64,000 nt of DNA. It comes from Tritrichomonas foetus. Its lineage: Eukaryota; Parabasalia; Tritrichomonadida; Tritrichomonadidae. Shown piece by piece: positions 33,011-43,583 of the stretch. Location of the stretch: NCBI GenBank assembly GCA_001839685.1, contig MLAK01000815.1, positions 226,247-290,246 of the forward strand. Direction: 5' to 3'. Each line of letters opens with the position of its first letter. The stretch's first letter is position 1. A model generated the notes under the pieces. The model did no database searches, was not told the DNA's origin, and saw nothing but the letters and a program-made list of their open reading frames with translations. Position numbers and translations under genes: made by a program.

Positions 33011-33278
33011 AGGTACTATTAAATGGATCGTTTTTGGATCAAATTTACATCTTTTTTCTACTTTATTTTCTTTATTCTTTTTTTCATGATTCTGTTCTTC
33101 TTTTGATAGATTTACACGATTCACATTATTTCACTAATCTACTATCAGTTCTGTTCTTTTAGGGGAATATGATTGACACTATTCACACTGATTTTTCCAT
33201 TCATTAATGAAATATAATAAATATTTTTGGTGACTATAAATATGATAAGAAAAATCACGAATATAATATTTATTATTA

Positions 33279-35966
33279 TTAGAGTTTATCCGAAGTTTCC
33301 TTTCCATAAATTTGTGATGACTTTATATAGCTTTGAGATAAAACTTTGAGTTTAGTGCAAACTTCAAACATATCTGAGATTTCCTGAACAATCTGTGGTC
33401 CTTTCGATTTATCACCAACAGAATATTCAGAAACTCTTCTGCCCAAAGCCTTTGCATTATCTCTTAATGTATCAGAAACAGAGCGTAAGCTACTGACAAA
33501 ATCGATTGCAGTTGCAAGGTAAGATGCATGATAAACAATCTTATTTGCAGCAACTGAAGCATCTGGTCTGTTTTCTTGAAATGCTGATAACAATTGAGCC
33601 ATTGCATTACTTAATTGATTCAAGTCAGATTTCATTACATAGCCAACAAAAGAAGGTACAATAGCTTCTTTATTGCTTTGTATTTTACCAAGGAATGGTG
33701 TTAGATTTTCGGCTTCTGTGAGCCAAACATCAAAGTTACCAAGAATGATCTTCACGTTTTCAGAAACATTGTTTCCAAGAACAGTTCCACCATCTTTAAC
33801 CATTTGGAAGGCTGGTTGACAAATTGCTGAACCACATGCACATAATCTATTAGTGAATGATTCATCATATGCTCCGGGTGGTGGTTGATCAGCAAGCACT
33901 GCTAAAACAGCATTTGCATTATTAATTACTTTAGTTTTCAAATCTTTAAAGTGATCAAATCCCTGTGCAAGACCAATTAAAGATACTGTTTCGGCGAAAG
34001 GAATGATTCGTTTGGCAAGTGGCTCTAATTTCATTTTATATTGTAATTGTAATGATGCTCGATGTAATTCGGAACAAAGTCGAACATTTGATCCAACCAT
34101 TCCAATTAATTGTGCAGCAGCAACAAGATCTGATGGAATATCTACATTGCTCAAACTTGAATAAAGCGAGTATAATGTTAAATAAACAGTATCTGATTCA
34201 ATTAAACATTTGGCAACTTGCGTGTCACTTGTTGGATTGGCACCTCTGAATACACCTGAAGAAGAACGAACAACACCCATGAAAACATTGAAAACACCAA
34301 CAAATCCATTAAATGCTTCTTTTGGTATATCTCCACTTCTTTGCATGATGAATGCAGCTGCATCTAAAACAGACTTCAAATGTACTATAAAGTATGACAC
34401 AGTATTATGTGCAAATAATTGTGGAATCATTGAAAACATTTTCGCAATGTCAGGATGATAATCAACAGAGCAAATGCAAATCACAACATACATTAATCGT
34501 AAATAAGATTGGAATTTTAGATGTTCATTATCAGGATGTTGCAAATAAGTGCTCAAATCAAATGTGTATTTTTCATAAGCGGAAAGAATTGCATCTCTTT
34601 GTTCCAAAAGCCTAGCTTTAACTTGAATGTCGTCATTACCAGAAATTGTTTCAGAAACATGATTCAAAAATGGTTGAAGTTCATGATTCACTTGTTGAGT
34701 GATTTCTTCAACTTTTGGTGGTAGTTTTTCAGAGTTCACATCATTTACTAAGTTCAAGAAAACGTTCAAAACTGGGAATACTGTCTTTGATTTGTCATTT
34801 GCAGGATTCTTTCCTAAATACATGAAGAATCGCTTATTAGATGGAATAGCACATAAAACAACATTTAATTTCTTTTCAAAATCAGAATTCAAGCCTTGAA
34901 GTCCTTGGAAAAGTGGAACAAGAATAGTGTTCACGGAATTTTGGAAAGGAACTGGACATTGTGGAATCGCTGCAATTAATGCTTGAAGGAGTGGTTCAAA
35001 AATAGTCTTCATTTGATCATTGGCAGTTCTTGCTCCATTAATTAATTGATCTATTTCGCCATGAAGTCTAGCTAGTGTGAAAAGTGATGAAATTGTTGTG
35101 AAAATGTGGTTTTGAAGCATTTGTAAAACTTGAATGATTTGTTCAAAAGATCCTGGATTATATAAAGCAACTCTAAGTGAGATAAAACATATACTGATCA
35201 TTGTTTGTGACATTGTTTGGGCATAAGTTTGAAGAGGTTCTAATTCAAGCTCAGCGAAAGATGAATTAAAATGAGTTTTTAATGATGCAGCAAGTTGTGA
35301 AAAAGTTTGAGCCAAAGTGTTTGCTGTAGTATTCAATGTTTGAAGTGATTGTGCCAAAACTGCTTCCTCCTGAGTAGATGGCTGACCAGCTGCGTGCTTT
35401 GCGCGAATGGCATCGCCATCTGCAATGCATTTCATCATGACTTGATGCAAAATTTCAACTTGTGGCTTAACTTCTGGGATTTGATATGATTTAGGGATAA
35501 ATTGTAACTCAACATCAGCATTTGTGCCAATAGTAACAATTGTTGATACAAACCCAACAAATTGGAAAGCACTAGCCGTAAATTCTGCTTCTGTTGCTTG
35601 ACCTTGAATATGAGACATTGTGACCTGAACGAAATTGGTCACAAAACTCGGAACAAGGCCCACGAAGTATGAAAGATTAGCGAAATAGCTTTGTAAAGTG
35701 GCTGCAGCAACGAGATGTTGGATAAAATTTCCAGTGCTTTCTTTAGGGTCGCCAATCGTTAAACAATCGCATAAGAACATCGAACTGAACAAATTACTAA
35801 GAGGAGTAATCATTCCGGAAGAAATCTTATTTTCTTTTACAAATTGGTTCAAAATTGCGTTTGCCAAATTGTAAGCATTAGATTGGAAACTCTCTGTCGT
35901 TTGTTCTTTTATTGGAGGAAGAGAGCGACTGAGTCCTGACATGTAGGTGTTTGGATCGAAAGTCAT
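33279..35966 (-). CDS. Large all-helical protein of unknown family
   Basis: An 895-residue protein from ATG 35966. No domain was recognised. The composition is rich in Ala, Gln, Thr, Ser and Leu with continuous amphipathic heptad-like stretches (LNTTANTLAQTFSQLAASL, VVSFVSTIVTIGT-type segments), so it is predicted to be almost entirely alpha-helical bundles, reminiscent of talin/vinculin rods or HEAT-type scaffolds without convincing signature. There is no signal peptide and no clear membrane segment. It is convergent with the NAK pseudokinase gene, 268 bp away. Upstream, ATTCACGAAAAAA about 20 bases before the ATG could be an initiator. The function is unknown; a structural or adaptor role is a guess. 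Confidence 0.7.
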   Translation of the reverse strand: MTFDPNTYMSGLSRSLPPIKEQTTESFQSNAYNLANAILNQFVKENKISSGMITPLSNLFSSMFLCDCLTIGDPKESTGNFIQHLVAAATLQSYFANLSYFVGLVPSFVTNFVQVTMSHIQGQATEAEFTASAFQFVGFVSTIVTIGTNADVELQFIPKSYQIPEVKPQVEILHQVMMKCIADGDAIRAKHAAGQPSTQEEAVLAQSLQTLNTTANTLAQTFSQLAASLKTHFNSSFAELELEPLQTYAQTMSQTMISICFISLRVALYNPGSFEQIIQVLQMLQNHIFTTISSLFTLARLHGEIDQLINGARTANDQMKTIFEPLLQALIAAIPQCPVPFQNSVNTILVPLFQGLQGLNSDFEKKLNVVLCAIPSNKRFFMYLGKNPANDKSKTVFPVLNVFLNLVNDVNSEKLPPKVEEITQQVNHELQPFLNHVSETISGNDDIQVKARLLEQRDAILSAYEKYTFDLSTYLQHPDNEHLKFQSYLRLMYVVICICSVDYHPDIAKMFSMIPQLFAHNTVSYFIVHLKSVLDAAAFIMQRSGDIPKEAFNGFVGVFNVFMGVVRSSSGVFRGANPTSDTQVAKCLIESDTVYLTLYSLYSSLSNVDIPSDLVAAAQLIGMVGSNVRLCSELHRASLQLQYKMKLEPLAKRIIPFAETVSLIGLAQGFDHFKDLKTKVINNANAVLAVLADQPPPGAYDESFTNRLCACGSAICQPAFQMVKDGGTVLGNNVSENVKIILGNFDVWLTEAENLTPFLGKIQSNKEAIVPSFVGYVMKSDLNQLSNAMAQLLSAFQENRPDASVAANKIVYHASYLATAIDFVSSLRSVSDTLRDNAKALGRRVSEYSVGDKSKGPQIVQEISDMFEVCTKLKVLSQSYIKSSQIYGKETSDKL

Positions 35967-36505
35967 TTGTCTTTTTTTTCGTGAATGATGTGAGGATTTT
36001 ATGTATAGAATATTGAATAGTTTATATTTTTTATATTTCTCTCTTGTCTTTTTGTATATTAGAAGCCAGATAACATTTCAAATAAATTTGAATATACATA
36101 TACAATAATTGATTACTTACATGGACGGAACTTATAGAATTTTATTGTATGTAGAATTGGGGAAAAATTGATTTCTCTCATCATGATAAAGTATTGAAAT
36201 TTTTTACACATTAAGATCATCACAATAAAATTATATGATGGTTTATTGATCGAATTTCTTATATCAATCCTTCGAAGCACCATTGTTTAATTCTATTCTC
36301 TTCAAATAATAACCCAATTTTAATCATACGTTGAAGAAATTAAATGATTACACTGTAACTATTCGATACGATAAATTCTATGAATGGTCAATATTTATTT
36401 CACTTTGAAATTTAATTCTTGTTAGATTTTCATAAACTTTACAAAAAGTTCGATGAAATTGTAGAAAAAGTTCAGGACTTTGTTGGAACAGAACGATTGT
36501 CATTT
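35967..36505. other. Divergent intergenic region
   Basis: An AT-rich spacer between the helical-protein gene and the MIF4G-like gene. The frame of the latter is open from 36416, after a TAA, but has no ATG before 36506. The intervening codons (KLYKKFDEIVEKVQDF) look protein-like, so the true start could be upstream. Confidence 0.5.
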
Positions 36506-38257
36506 ATGTTTGGAAAACCCAAGCAACAGCCTAAATCGCCATCATTACATCTCCCGAGTTCTTTTGAAAACAGACAGCCGCCCCCTCCACCAAGCACACC
36601 TCCATCAAAGCCCAACACGCAATTCGATTTTAAGCCATCACGATCTTTAAGCTTGTCTTCGAAAAATGGAGGATGTGTATTTGAACCCGAATTTATTTTA
36701 AAGTTGAAGCCAGAACCGCCGAGCGAAGTAACCATTTCAACGCCAGGCTTCATCATTCTTATGGAACAATTCGATACAAAAGACTCGGCAATAAGTCGAA
36801 GGCACCCTTCAAAGAAACTCGTAATTCACGACGACCGTTTTATTCCTTCAGCTTTAAGACACAAATACGGCTTGAATGATCCCGAACAAGAACGAAAAGA
36901 AAAAGCGCAGATTTGCCTCAATCGTCTCAACGCCAAAAACTCACAACAAATCATTAAAGATTTACTCGAACTTCAACACGAGCCGTCTTTTATCATGCAA
37001 CTCCTTCTTGACAGGGCGACCGTTAATGAGGACAGTCCAGAAAAAAATAGTCACTTAAGAAATTTTGCCCATTTAGCAATTGACCTATCTTCTGATAAAG
37101 CATTCAAACGTTGCTGTTGTGAAATGAGTATAGCGACATACGAAGAACTAGTAAAAAGTGACAAATTCGTATTGAATAAAGTTGAGTGCATTCTGGTTTG
37201 GATCTCATATTTGGTGATTGGTCGAGTAATCAAACGTAGACAATTTTTCAAATGTTTAGAGCTCGCCATTAAATATCAAAATGGTGATAATGCAGTAGAT
37301 TTAATTCGAGCTTCACTCGTTACGTGCGGGAAATTCATCGATGAAGTAAAATGGAATGAAAGTGCGACGTTTTATCGTTACATTATAGAAAATCCACCAA
37401 AAAGTGGTTATCTCCTATTTTTATTAAATGATTTGAAAAAACTCAGAGATTCTGTTTGGAATGAAGAATGCTTCAAACCCATACAAGTGAAAGTCGCTCA
37501 TGAAATGGATGATACTACACTTCAAGCAACTTTATATGATTTATATATGAGTTGGCATGAAGATCCGTCATTTGGAACACCTAGGGTTCCACCTAAAGCT
37601 ACAATTGAAAAGGTAGTTCGTGCAATTTTCAAAAATTATGTAGATAAAAAGATTACTGAATTAGATTACTCACGATGGGTTGGGCTTCTTATCGAAAATG
37701 CAGAAGTTGATCATAACCACTTTCCAACCTTCATTACAAATAGCAAGGATGTTGTCCCTGAATCAGATTTACCAGGATTCTATTCAATTCTTGGTGGTTT
37801 GTATGACACTAAGCAGATCAAGTTCCAGACTATTGTTTCTTTAGGTGGAATTGAGAGTCCTGATTTCATTGATGCAATTGGTGAATCAACTTATATCGAT
37901 CAGAGAGAAATTAGTGAAGCACTTGCTGCTTTGGATAAAGGAAAAATTAATGATAATACTATTGCTGCACTGGTCATGATAAGTGACTGGTCTGATACTC
38001 AAGAAAAGAATAAAACAGCATATGGAAGAGCTGTAGACTTTTCGAGGATCGTCCTCAGTGGAATTGAAGAAGCTGATGATCAAATAGAACCAAAAGATTT
38101 GTTTGACAAGAGAAAGCAATACATTTTAGAGGCTTCAGAGGGAATCAGTAAGGCTTTATTAAAGGAGATTTTGTATAGAATTATTTCTGGATCAAATTTG
38201 TCTGATGAATTTATGAAAAAAGCAGAAAATTACTTTTCTGAACTAAAACTATATTAA
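36506..38257 (+). CDS. MIF4G/eIF4G-like helical-repeat protein
   Basis: A 583-residue protein from the first ATG at 36506; about 29 further codons upstream are open and read plausibly but begin with TTG. The N-terminus has a polyproline tract (PPPPPSTPPS) and short basic segments; HDDRFIPSALRHKYG precedes a helical region. Residues about 140-340 resemble an MIF4G (HEAT-like) domain: ICLNRLNAKNSQQIIKDLLEL matches the opening helix rhythm of eIF4G, followed by repeated paired helices. A second helical region follows (about 390-580). eIF4G-type scaffolds link cap-binding factors and the eIF4A helicase in translation initiation. No eIF4E-binding YxxxxL motif was confirmed, so other MIF4G proteins remain possible. 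Confidence 0.55.
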   Translation: MFGKPKQQPKSPSLHLPSSFENRQPPPPPSTPPSKPNTQFDFKPSRSLSLSSKNGGCVFEPEFILKLKPEPPSEVTISTPGFIILMEQFDTKDSAISRRHPSKKLVIHDDRFIPSALRHKYGLNDPEQERKEKAQICLNRLNAKNSQQIIKDLLELQHEPSFIMQLLLDRATVNEDSPEKNSHLRNFAHLAIDLSSDKAFKRCCCEMSIATYEELVKSDKFVLNKVECILVWISYLVIGRVIKRRQFFKCLELAIKYQNGDNAVDLIRASLVTCGKFIDEVKWNESATFYRYIIENPPKSGYLLFLLNDLKKLRDSVWNEECFKPIQVKVAHEMDDTTLQATLYDLYMSWHEDPSFGTPRVPPKATIEKVVRAIFKNYVDKKITELDYSRWVGLLIENAEVDHNHFPTFITNSKDVVPESDLPGFYSILGGLYDTKQIKFQTIVSLGGIESPDFIDAIGESTYIDQREISEALAALDKGKINDNTIAALVMISDWSDTQEKNKTAYGRAVDFSRIVLSGIEEADDQIEPKDLFDKRKQYILEASEGISKALLKEILYRIISGSNLSDEFMKKAENYFSELKLY

Positions 38258-38410
38258 ATTTGTTATCTTTCTCTACTTTATAAATATTTTTTTTTCTTTA
38301 TTTTTCAATAATATTTTCGCTATTAATTTTACTTGATTTGATTCATTCATTATTCAAATAAAACTAAGGAAAAATCAAAATTATCGATAGTAAAATATTT
38401 TATTTTGTTT

Positions 38411-39649
38411 CTATTTTACAGTTAAAGCATCTAAAACAATTTGCGCTTCCATTGCAATGTCTTCTTTTTCGCTGTTTGCCACTTCCTGTAATGCAAACAA
38501 AGCCTCATCCAATAAATCTCCAAACATTTCATCAATATTATTTCCCATTGTTGCAATTTTATAAAGTGCACGTAAACACATTATTGAATAGTTTTGATAG
38601 GTCACAAATTTAATTAGTAATGCGATCATTTCTGGCATACAAATCTGAGTGAAGTTTGCGTACCTCATTAAAGTCAAAAACAAAACTTTTTCACAATTAA
38701 ATGATGATGGAAATTTTGATAACAAAATTGAAAATAAAACATCAGTGTCAATTAATGTTTCATTTTTCCAATTATTGAATTGTTTTTCGAAGATTTTTGA
38801 ACATGTAATAATAATATTTTCATCATTTGTTTTATATAGTTTAAATAAAATTGGAATTAATGAATTTGGAAGAATTGGCAATAAAAACAACAATTTCAAT
38901 AATTCATGAATTAATTCAAGATTATCGAAATTAAATAACAAATCAATTTTAGGTAAAATTAAATCACTACTCATTTGAAAAGCTTTTAATGACACATTTT
39001 CTATTGATGAATGCATAAAAGTATACAAAATTTCAATAATATCAACGATAGTATCAATTTCATTTTGAATTTCATTATGAACCTCATCAATCGAAACGAA
39101 AAAGGAATTAAATTCGAAAACAATGAAGTCTAAAAGAGCGAATGATTCAAATTCATTTAATTCAGATTTTGAAAGAAAAGCTAAGAAATTAGAAATTTGA
39201 CAATTCATTGAAATTTTGGAAAGTATTTCGAAAATATGATTATTAAACAATAAATGAATAAATGAATCATTTTCTCTGCATATGTTTGCAATCATGTAAA
39301 ATGCAGAACTTGTTATTGATGAATTTTCAAGCGAATTGATCAAAAAAATAATATCTTTTTCTTGAATAATTTCGTTCACAATGAAATATTTTCCAGAGGA
39401 AGCATGTGAAATGCATGTCAATATTAAAGGGATCATAACATCACATTTTTCATTCGTTTTTTTGGAGTTTTCAAGAAAATCAAAAAAACGTCGAAAAGGA
39501 AAAAAACTGGAAATGCAATCCAAATCACAATCAGAAAAAGATGGTTCATCAAAAAATAAAGAAAACAATTGAGCTGCTTCTTCAAAAGACACATTTTTGG
39601 CTTCATTTTCATTATTTTGACAAATGGTAGCAATTAAATCATAAACCAT
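38411..39649 (-). CDS. ARM/HEAT-repeat protein, importin-alpha-like, start probably disrupted
   Basis: From ATG 39649 the protein has 412 residues, made of paired amphipathic helices in armadillo style (NSLENSSITSSAFYMIANICRE pattern; ALFALQEVANSEKEDIAMEAQ near the end). Importin-alpha-like ARM proteins are abundant in trichomonads. The same frame stays open for 39 codons before this ATG (39650-39766) and reads as a basic, convincing N-terminus (FADFRRNERQSSHNSERQ), but it lacks a start. An ATG 1 base out of phase at 39765 would supply one if a run of four A near 39740 had five. So the true gene probably starts at 39765 and is broken by a one-base deletion or a sequencing error. Confidence 0.65.
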   Translation of the reverse strand: MVYDLIATICQNNENEAKNVSFEEAAQLFSLFFDEPSFSDCDLDCISSFFPFRRFFDFLENSKKTNEKCDVMIPLILTCISHASSGKYFIVNEIIQEKDIIFLINSLENSSITSSAFYMIANICRENDSFIHLLFNNHIFEILSKISMNCQISNFLAFLSKSELNEFESFALLDFIVFEFNSFFVSIDEVHNEIQNEIDTIVDIIEILYTFMHSSIENVSLKAFQMSSDLILPKIDLLFNFDNLELIHELLKLLFLLPILPNSLIPILFKLYKTNDENIIITCSKIFEKQFNNWKNETLIDTDVLFSILLSKFPSSFNCEKVLFLTLMRYANFTQICMPEMIALLIKFVTYQNYSIMCLRALYKIATMGNNIDEMFGDLLDEALFALQEVANSEKEDIAMEAQIVLDALTVK

Positions 39650-40289
39650 TTTAACTCGCTGTGTACATTGTCTTTCAGAATTATGACTTGATTGCCTTTC
39701 ATTTCTTCGGAAATCTGCGAAATTGGAGCTTTGATCGAAAATTTTGTGAGAAATTTTAATGACATGTTATTTGAAAAACACAAAAAGTTAACTGTTTTGA
39801 GGTTAACCAATTTGATGAGAACCGAAAACTTATTTTTCATTTGAAGGTAAGTTAATAATGCAAATGGGAAGAGAATTATCAGAATGAATGAAATTCGATA
39901 TTTCACAGAAACCCGAAATAAAACATGTGAAAATTAATAGTAAACTGATTGACTTTGAAAATTTGAATAAATTCAATAATTTTTCAATTAAATACGATAA
40001 TCATTATGTCATATATTAGAGCAATCTAAGGTATATAAAGAGAATTTGATTATCTCAAAAGTTAACCAATCCATTTATCTATGATATTCTATGGAAATAA
40101 GATCAAACTACTTAATAATTCGGATCGTATCAAACAGTATTCTCAATGATATAAAATTCACCTGAACGATAACAATTTCTGTTCTGAAAAGCTCTTAATA
40201 ATTGAAATGAATAATTTTTTTATGAAAAAGTTTAATTGCTTCCCAAAAATATTGTAAAAGTCACTTTTTCGGACAAGAAAAGGTGAATA
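39650..40289. other. Divergent intergenic region
   Basis: Includes the probable lost N-terminal codons of the ARM gene (39650-39766). The remainder is AT-rich with no gene. TCACTTTTTC at 40261 is the likely initiator of the phosphatase gene. Confidence 0.5.
40261..40270 (+). promoter_or_regulatory. Inr-like initiator of the phosphatase gene
   Basis: TCACTTTTTC lies 27 bases before the ATG at 40290. It fits the trichomonad initiator TCAYTW(T)TC, in which the A is the transcription start, and gives a 5' UTR of about 27 nt, typical for these organisms. Confidence 0.6.
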
Positions 40290-41000
40290 ATGAATGACGC
40301 GCAGAAGAATCAAAGTTTAGTCGATATCGAGAACCGCGTCATTGCTCATGCCGATACACGCTTTGAAATGGAATATGAAACTCACTGTCACTTTTGTTGT
40401 GGCTGTTGTCGCTGCAAACGTCCACGTCGAAATGAACATTCCACGCTTCCCGTTGTTCTCGAAGATATCAACAAGTCCGAAGCCGTCCTTGTTCTCGATC
40501 TTGACGAAACCCTCGTTCATTGTTCTTTTCATCCGACTGATTATTACGATTTTTGCATCTCGATTATAATCGACGAAATTTCATACGATGTGTATATTCA
40601 AAAACGACCGTTTGTTGACCAATTCCTTTCCGAATGTTTCAAACACTTTTTTGTTGTAATTTTCACGGCTTCCCTCCCACAATATGCAAATCCAATAATT
40701 GACGTAATTTGCCCAAATTTGCCCGCTTCCCAGCGACTTTTCAGAGAGAGCTGTACTTTTTGTGAAGGTTTGTTTGTCAAAGATTTAACAATATTCAAAG
40801 TTCCGCTTGACAGAGTAATAATCGTCGATAACAATCCGTGCTCGTTTTTGATGCATCCTGCAAACGCGATATTAAGCATAACATGGGAGGGCGACAGAGA
40901 GGACTGGGAGCTTCGAGATTACATCCTTCCATTATTGATGAAATGTGAAAATGCGCCTGACGTCCGAAAAGTTCTCGCTAGTAACAGAAAGGAGCCATGA
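40290..41000 (+). CDS. SCP/FCP1-type (NLI-interacting factor-like) phosphatase
   Basis: A 236-residue protein from ATG 40290. The HAD-fold catalytic motif DLDETLVH (DxDx[T/V]) lies at about 69-76, followed by KRPFVDQFL and the conserved VIFTAS motif (HAD motif II Thr), VIIVDNNP (motif III/IV) and SITWEGDREDWEL near the end. This is the small CTD phosphatase / Dullard family, which dephosphorylates serines in the RNA polymerase II tail or in membrane-associated substrates. All catalytic residues are present, so it should be active. The N-terminus has a cysteine cluster (CHFCCGCCRCKRPRR, about 32-46) that could be palmitoylated or bind metal. Length matches SCP-type enzymes. Confidence 0.9.
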   Translation: MNDAQKNQSLVDIENRVIAHADTRFEMEYETHCHFCCGCCRCKRPRRNEHSTLPVVLEDINKSEAVLVLDLDETLVHCSFHPTDYYDFCISIIIDEISYDVYIQKRPFVDQFLSECFKHFFVVIFTASLPQYANPIIDVICPNLPASQRLFRESCTFCEGLFVKDLTIFKVPLDRVIIVDNNPCSFLMHPANAILSITWEGDREDWELRDYILPLLMKCENAPDVRKVLASNRKEP

Positions 41001-41619
41001 ATATGTATATTCTTAATTTACAGTTTATTGCATTTGTAACAAAGTGAATCTGTCGATATTTTGCTGTTTGTATTGATTATTTTCTCGGTAAGTCATTTTA
41101 TCTAATCGTTTTTTTCCACTGATGCAAAAATCAAAATCTTCACAGATGAAAAAAAAAAAAAAAATACTATACGCGATATTTGTTTCATGTGGAAACTTTT
41201 TTGTGGATGTAGTGTCATCTCATCAACACTATCTCTGACCACAGAAAAACTATGCGATGTATAACTCTATCTTATTTTTATAAATATGTTTTTATAAATT
41301 CTTTTGTTTCTTTTCATGATTCATTGAATCTTCTCAACTTTTATATATCATTCTTTATATCAATGAAATCATCAGGAAGAGAAGATTCTCTTTCAAATAT
41401 TCAAGGTTAACCTAAAGATAAATTTGTGAATTGTAATGTCATCTTTATTGAGCACCAACTTATCATAAATCATATATTTGATATTAAATCAAGAAAAATA
41501 AAAAAATAAGTTAAAGAAAAGAAAGAATTGATAATATTCTTTTGTTTACGAACAATTATTTTGGCTTTTGTTTTTTCGAAAATAGAAAAAATATGTAAAA
41601 TCGAAGCGTTTTTCTTTTT
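41001..41619. other. Intergenic between convergent genes
   Basis: An AT-rich spacer with a poly(A) run at about 41148-41163. No coding frame or RNA gene was recognised. Confidence 0.55.
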
Positions 41620-43341
41620 TCATCGAAGGAAGATACGCCACTCATCAAGAAGTTCTGCAGCAGTTTGGGAAGCCGTAGATTTTCCACATGACACTGTTCT
41701 CAATTTTGGTGCAATTTCTCGGAAAGATTCGACAAAAATTTCACTTTTCTTTTTCCTTTCTTCAAGTGCAACATCAATTCCAACACCAGACGAGGCCATT
41801 TGCCTTGTTGCATTTACAAGCTTTCCATAAGCCTGTAACATTGATTCCACTGTTGTTATTGCAAGATCATAATCACGATCGAAGATTCTTACTGCGATTT
41901 GCATCATTAAAGCGGAGTGTTCAAGTTTGATGACTTCAGGCTTCATTCTTAAAATTACCAGAAGTTCTAATCCAAGATCACCACTTTCTGCTGCGCTCTC
42001 TAAAGTTTTAGTGAGTCCAAATTGCATCAGCATATCTTTCACACGTGTCAATCTTGAGAATTTCTCATTCATTGAAGACATAAAACTACCGCGTGATTTT
42101 CGAAATTCTTTAAAGGTTCGCTGTTCTTCAGTTAAATTAGAATCATCATCATTTCCGGAATTTCCAGAAGATAGTGGTGGTTGTGGTGCACTTGTTCCTC
42201 GTTTCGAATTCCTGCTAGATGATTTTGAACTACTTGCTGAACTTTTAGATGAAATTTGTCGATTATTTTCTGGTGGTGAATTCCTTTTATCAACATTCTT
42301 CTTTGCGCCAGCAACCTTGGCTGGCTTCACTTTCGGCATTGCTGAAATATCTAGTAAACGTGGTGTTGTCGGCCGTGGCTTATTCTGGTCACTTGTAAAT
42401 TGTGCAGCTTGCGCTGGACGAGAAGAAAATGGTTTCAATTGATTCAGTCTCATTCGATGAATTAAAGCTCTATCGTTGCTTGTTGATGCGATTGTCAACA
42501 TATTGTCAACAACTGCCAAATCATGAACTCGCTCTAAGCCAAGTGTGAAGTGATCAAAGAATTCAGGTGGGTTCCACCCAACAACTTTGATATAATCAGC
42601 AGAAGCAGAAAGTGCTGCATTTTCACCAGGCGCATACATGACAATATCGACAGGACTTGAGTCAAGCGGGAACGATACAGGTATTTCTTTAGAAGCCGTT
42701 AAATCCCAAAATCTGATTGATCGATCTTCACCGCAGCTGATTAAAAATGGCTCAGTTGGATGAAATTCAACACAGGTGACTGAGTCTGTATGTCCCTCAA
42801 ATTTAATGAGCTGTCTTTGCGCAGTAATATCGAAAACGCGAACGGTTTTATCTTCTCCGCACGTGGCGGCATACCGGCCGTCTCCAGAACAAGAAACCCA
42901 ATTGACTGGTCCGTTGTGTGCGTTATAGCATTGTAAAGGTGTTCGTTGTGATGATGAAACAATTTTGAATTTTCCATCAACGCCGCAAGTCAAAATTAAT
43001 TTCGGATTCTGGCTGTGAAACGATAGTCCGCGAACTGCTGAATGATGTGCCGTCCAATTTGAGACACATCTGGATTCATTCAAATCGAATAACATAACCG
43101 TTCCTCCGTTGTTTCCGCAAGCGATTTTTTCTTCGTTTTCGTTGAATCTGCACGCTGTAATTGAGGATTGAAAAGGCCCAAAGCTCGCACGTGGGTTATT
43201 GGATCCGACTGACCAGAGATGAAGAAAGCGATCGTCACCACCGGTGGCAAAAACTTGCGCAGTTCTATGTCCAAGAGTCATGGAATCGATTGGCCCTTCA
43301 TGTGCGATAACATTTTGAAGTTGGTGAAGTTTTGGAGGCAT
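41620..43341 (-). CDS. KATNB1: Katanin p80 (WD40 + con80) subunit
   Basis: A 573-residue protein from ATG 43341. Seven WD40-type repeats fill about residues 5-310 (LFATGGDDRFLHLWSV-like first blade, GHTDSVTCVEFHP, SIRFWDLTA). A disordered Lys/Ser-rich linker (about 320-400; NSKRGTSAPQPP) leads to a helical domain (about 400-573; FMSSMNEKFSRLTRVKDML, ITTVESMLQAYGKL) with the position and character of the con80 domain, which binds katanin p60. The opening blade (VIAHEGPIDSM..TGGDD) is the closest match to katanin p80 among WD40 proteins I know. Katanin severs microtubules and is needed for flagella and mitotic spindles, fitting a flagellate. It is divergent from the ankyrin pseudogene with a 242-bp shared spacer. 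Confidence 0.8.
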   Translation of the reverse strand: MPPKLHQLQNVIAHEGPIDSMTLGHRTAQVFATGGDDRFLHLWSVGSNNPRASFGPFQSSITACRFNENEEKIACGNNGGTVMLFDLNESRCVSNWTAHHSAVRGLSFHSQNPKLILTCGVDGKFKIVSSSQRTPLQCYNAHNGPVNWVSCSGDGRYAATCGEDKTVRVFDITAQRQLIKFEGHTDSVTCVEFHPTEPFLISCGEDRSIRFWDLTASKEIPVSFPLDSSPVDIVMYAPGENAALSASADYIKVVGWNPPEFFDHFTLGLERVHDLAVVDNMLTIASTSNDRALIHRMRLNQLKPFSSRPAQAAQFTSDQNKPRPTTPRLLDISAMPKVKPAKVAGAKKNVDKRNSPPENNRQISSKSSASSSKSSSRNSKRGTSAPQPPLSSGNSGNDDDSNLTEEQRTFKEFRKSRGSFMSSMNEKFSRLTRVKDMLMQFGLTKTLESAAESGDLGLELLVILRMKPEVIKLEHSALMMQIAVRIFDRDYDLAITTVESMLQAYGKLVNATRQMASSGVGIDVALEERKKKSEIFVESFREIAPKLRTVSCGKSTASQTAAELLDEWRIFLR

Positions 43342-43561
43342 GATTCGTTTTTACCAAACGTACACAAATTTTATGAAACTTTGTTTGGATTTTGAAACCA
43401 TATATATTCAGAATTTCTTCGTAATTTATTCTTCTCATAAACTTTTTCCATATTTATATGGTTTGTAGATCAGAATTGTAGACCAAATAATCATTGAAAG
43501 ATATATTGTTTGTACATTTATCTTATGAATATGTGGAGGACACAAGAGAACGTTTAAAATA

Positions 43562-43571
43562 TCACTTTTTT
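43562..43571 (+). promoter_or_regulatory. Inr-like initiator of the ankyrin (pseudo)gene
   Basis: TCACTTTTTT lies 22 bases before the ATG at 43584, nearly identical in sequence and spacing to the element before the phosphatase gene. It suggests that the promoter of the broken gene is still intact. Confidence 0.55.
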
Positions 43572-43583
43572 GGCAATTAATCT

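Noticed and set aside
36416..36505. Upstream exon or short intron for the MIF4G-like gene
   Set aside because: The frame is open and protein-like from 36416, but no GTAYGT donor is present nearby, so the first ATG was used.
41927..42442. 171-codon plus-strand frame
   Set aside because: Antisense to the katanin p80 gene, Ser/Phe/Leu-rich with no domain; a shadow of the real coding frame.
43340..43372. GTACGT donor-like word upstream of the katanin p80 ATG (minus strand)
   Set aside because: The gene already starts with a good ATG and no suitable acceptor or upstream exon preserves a frame.
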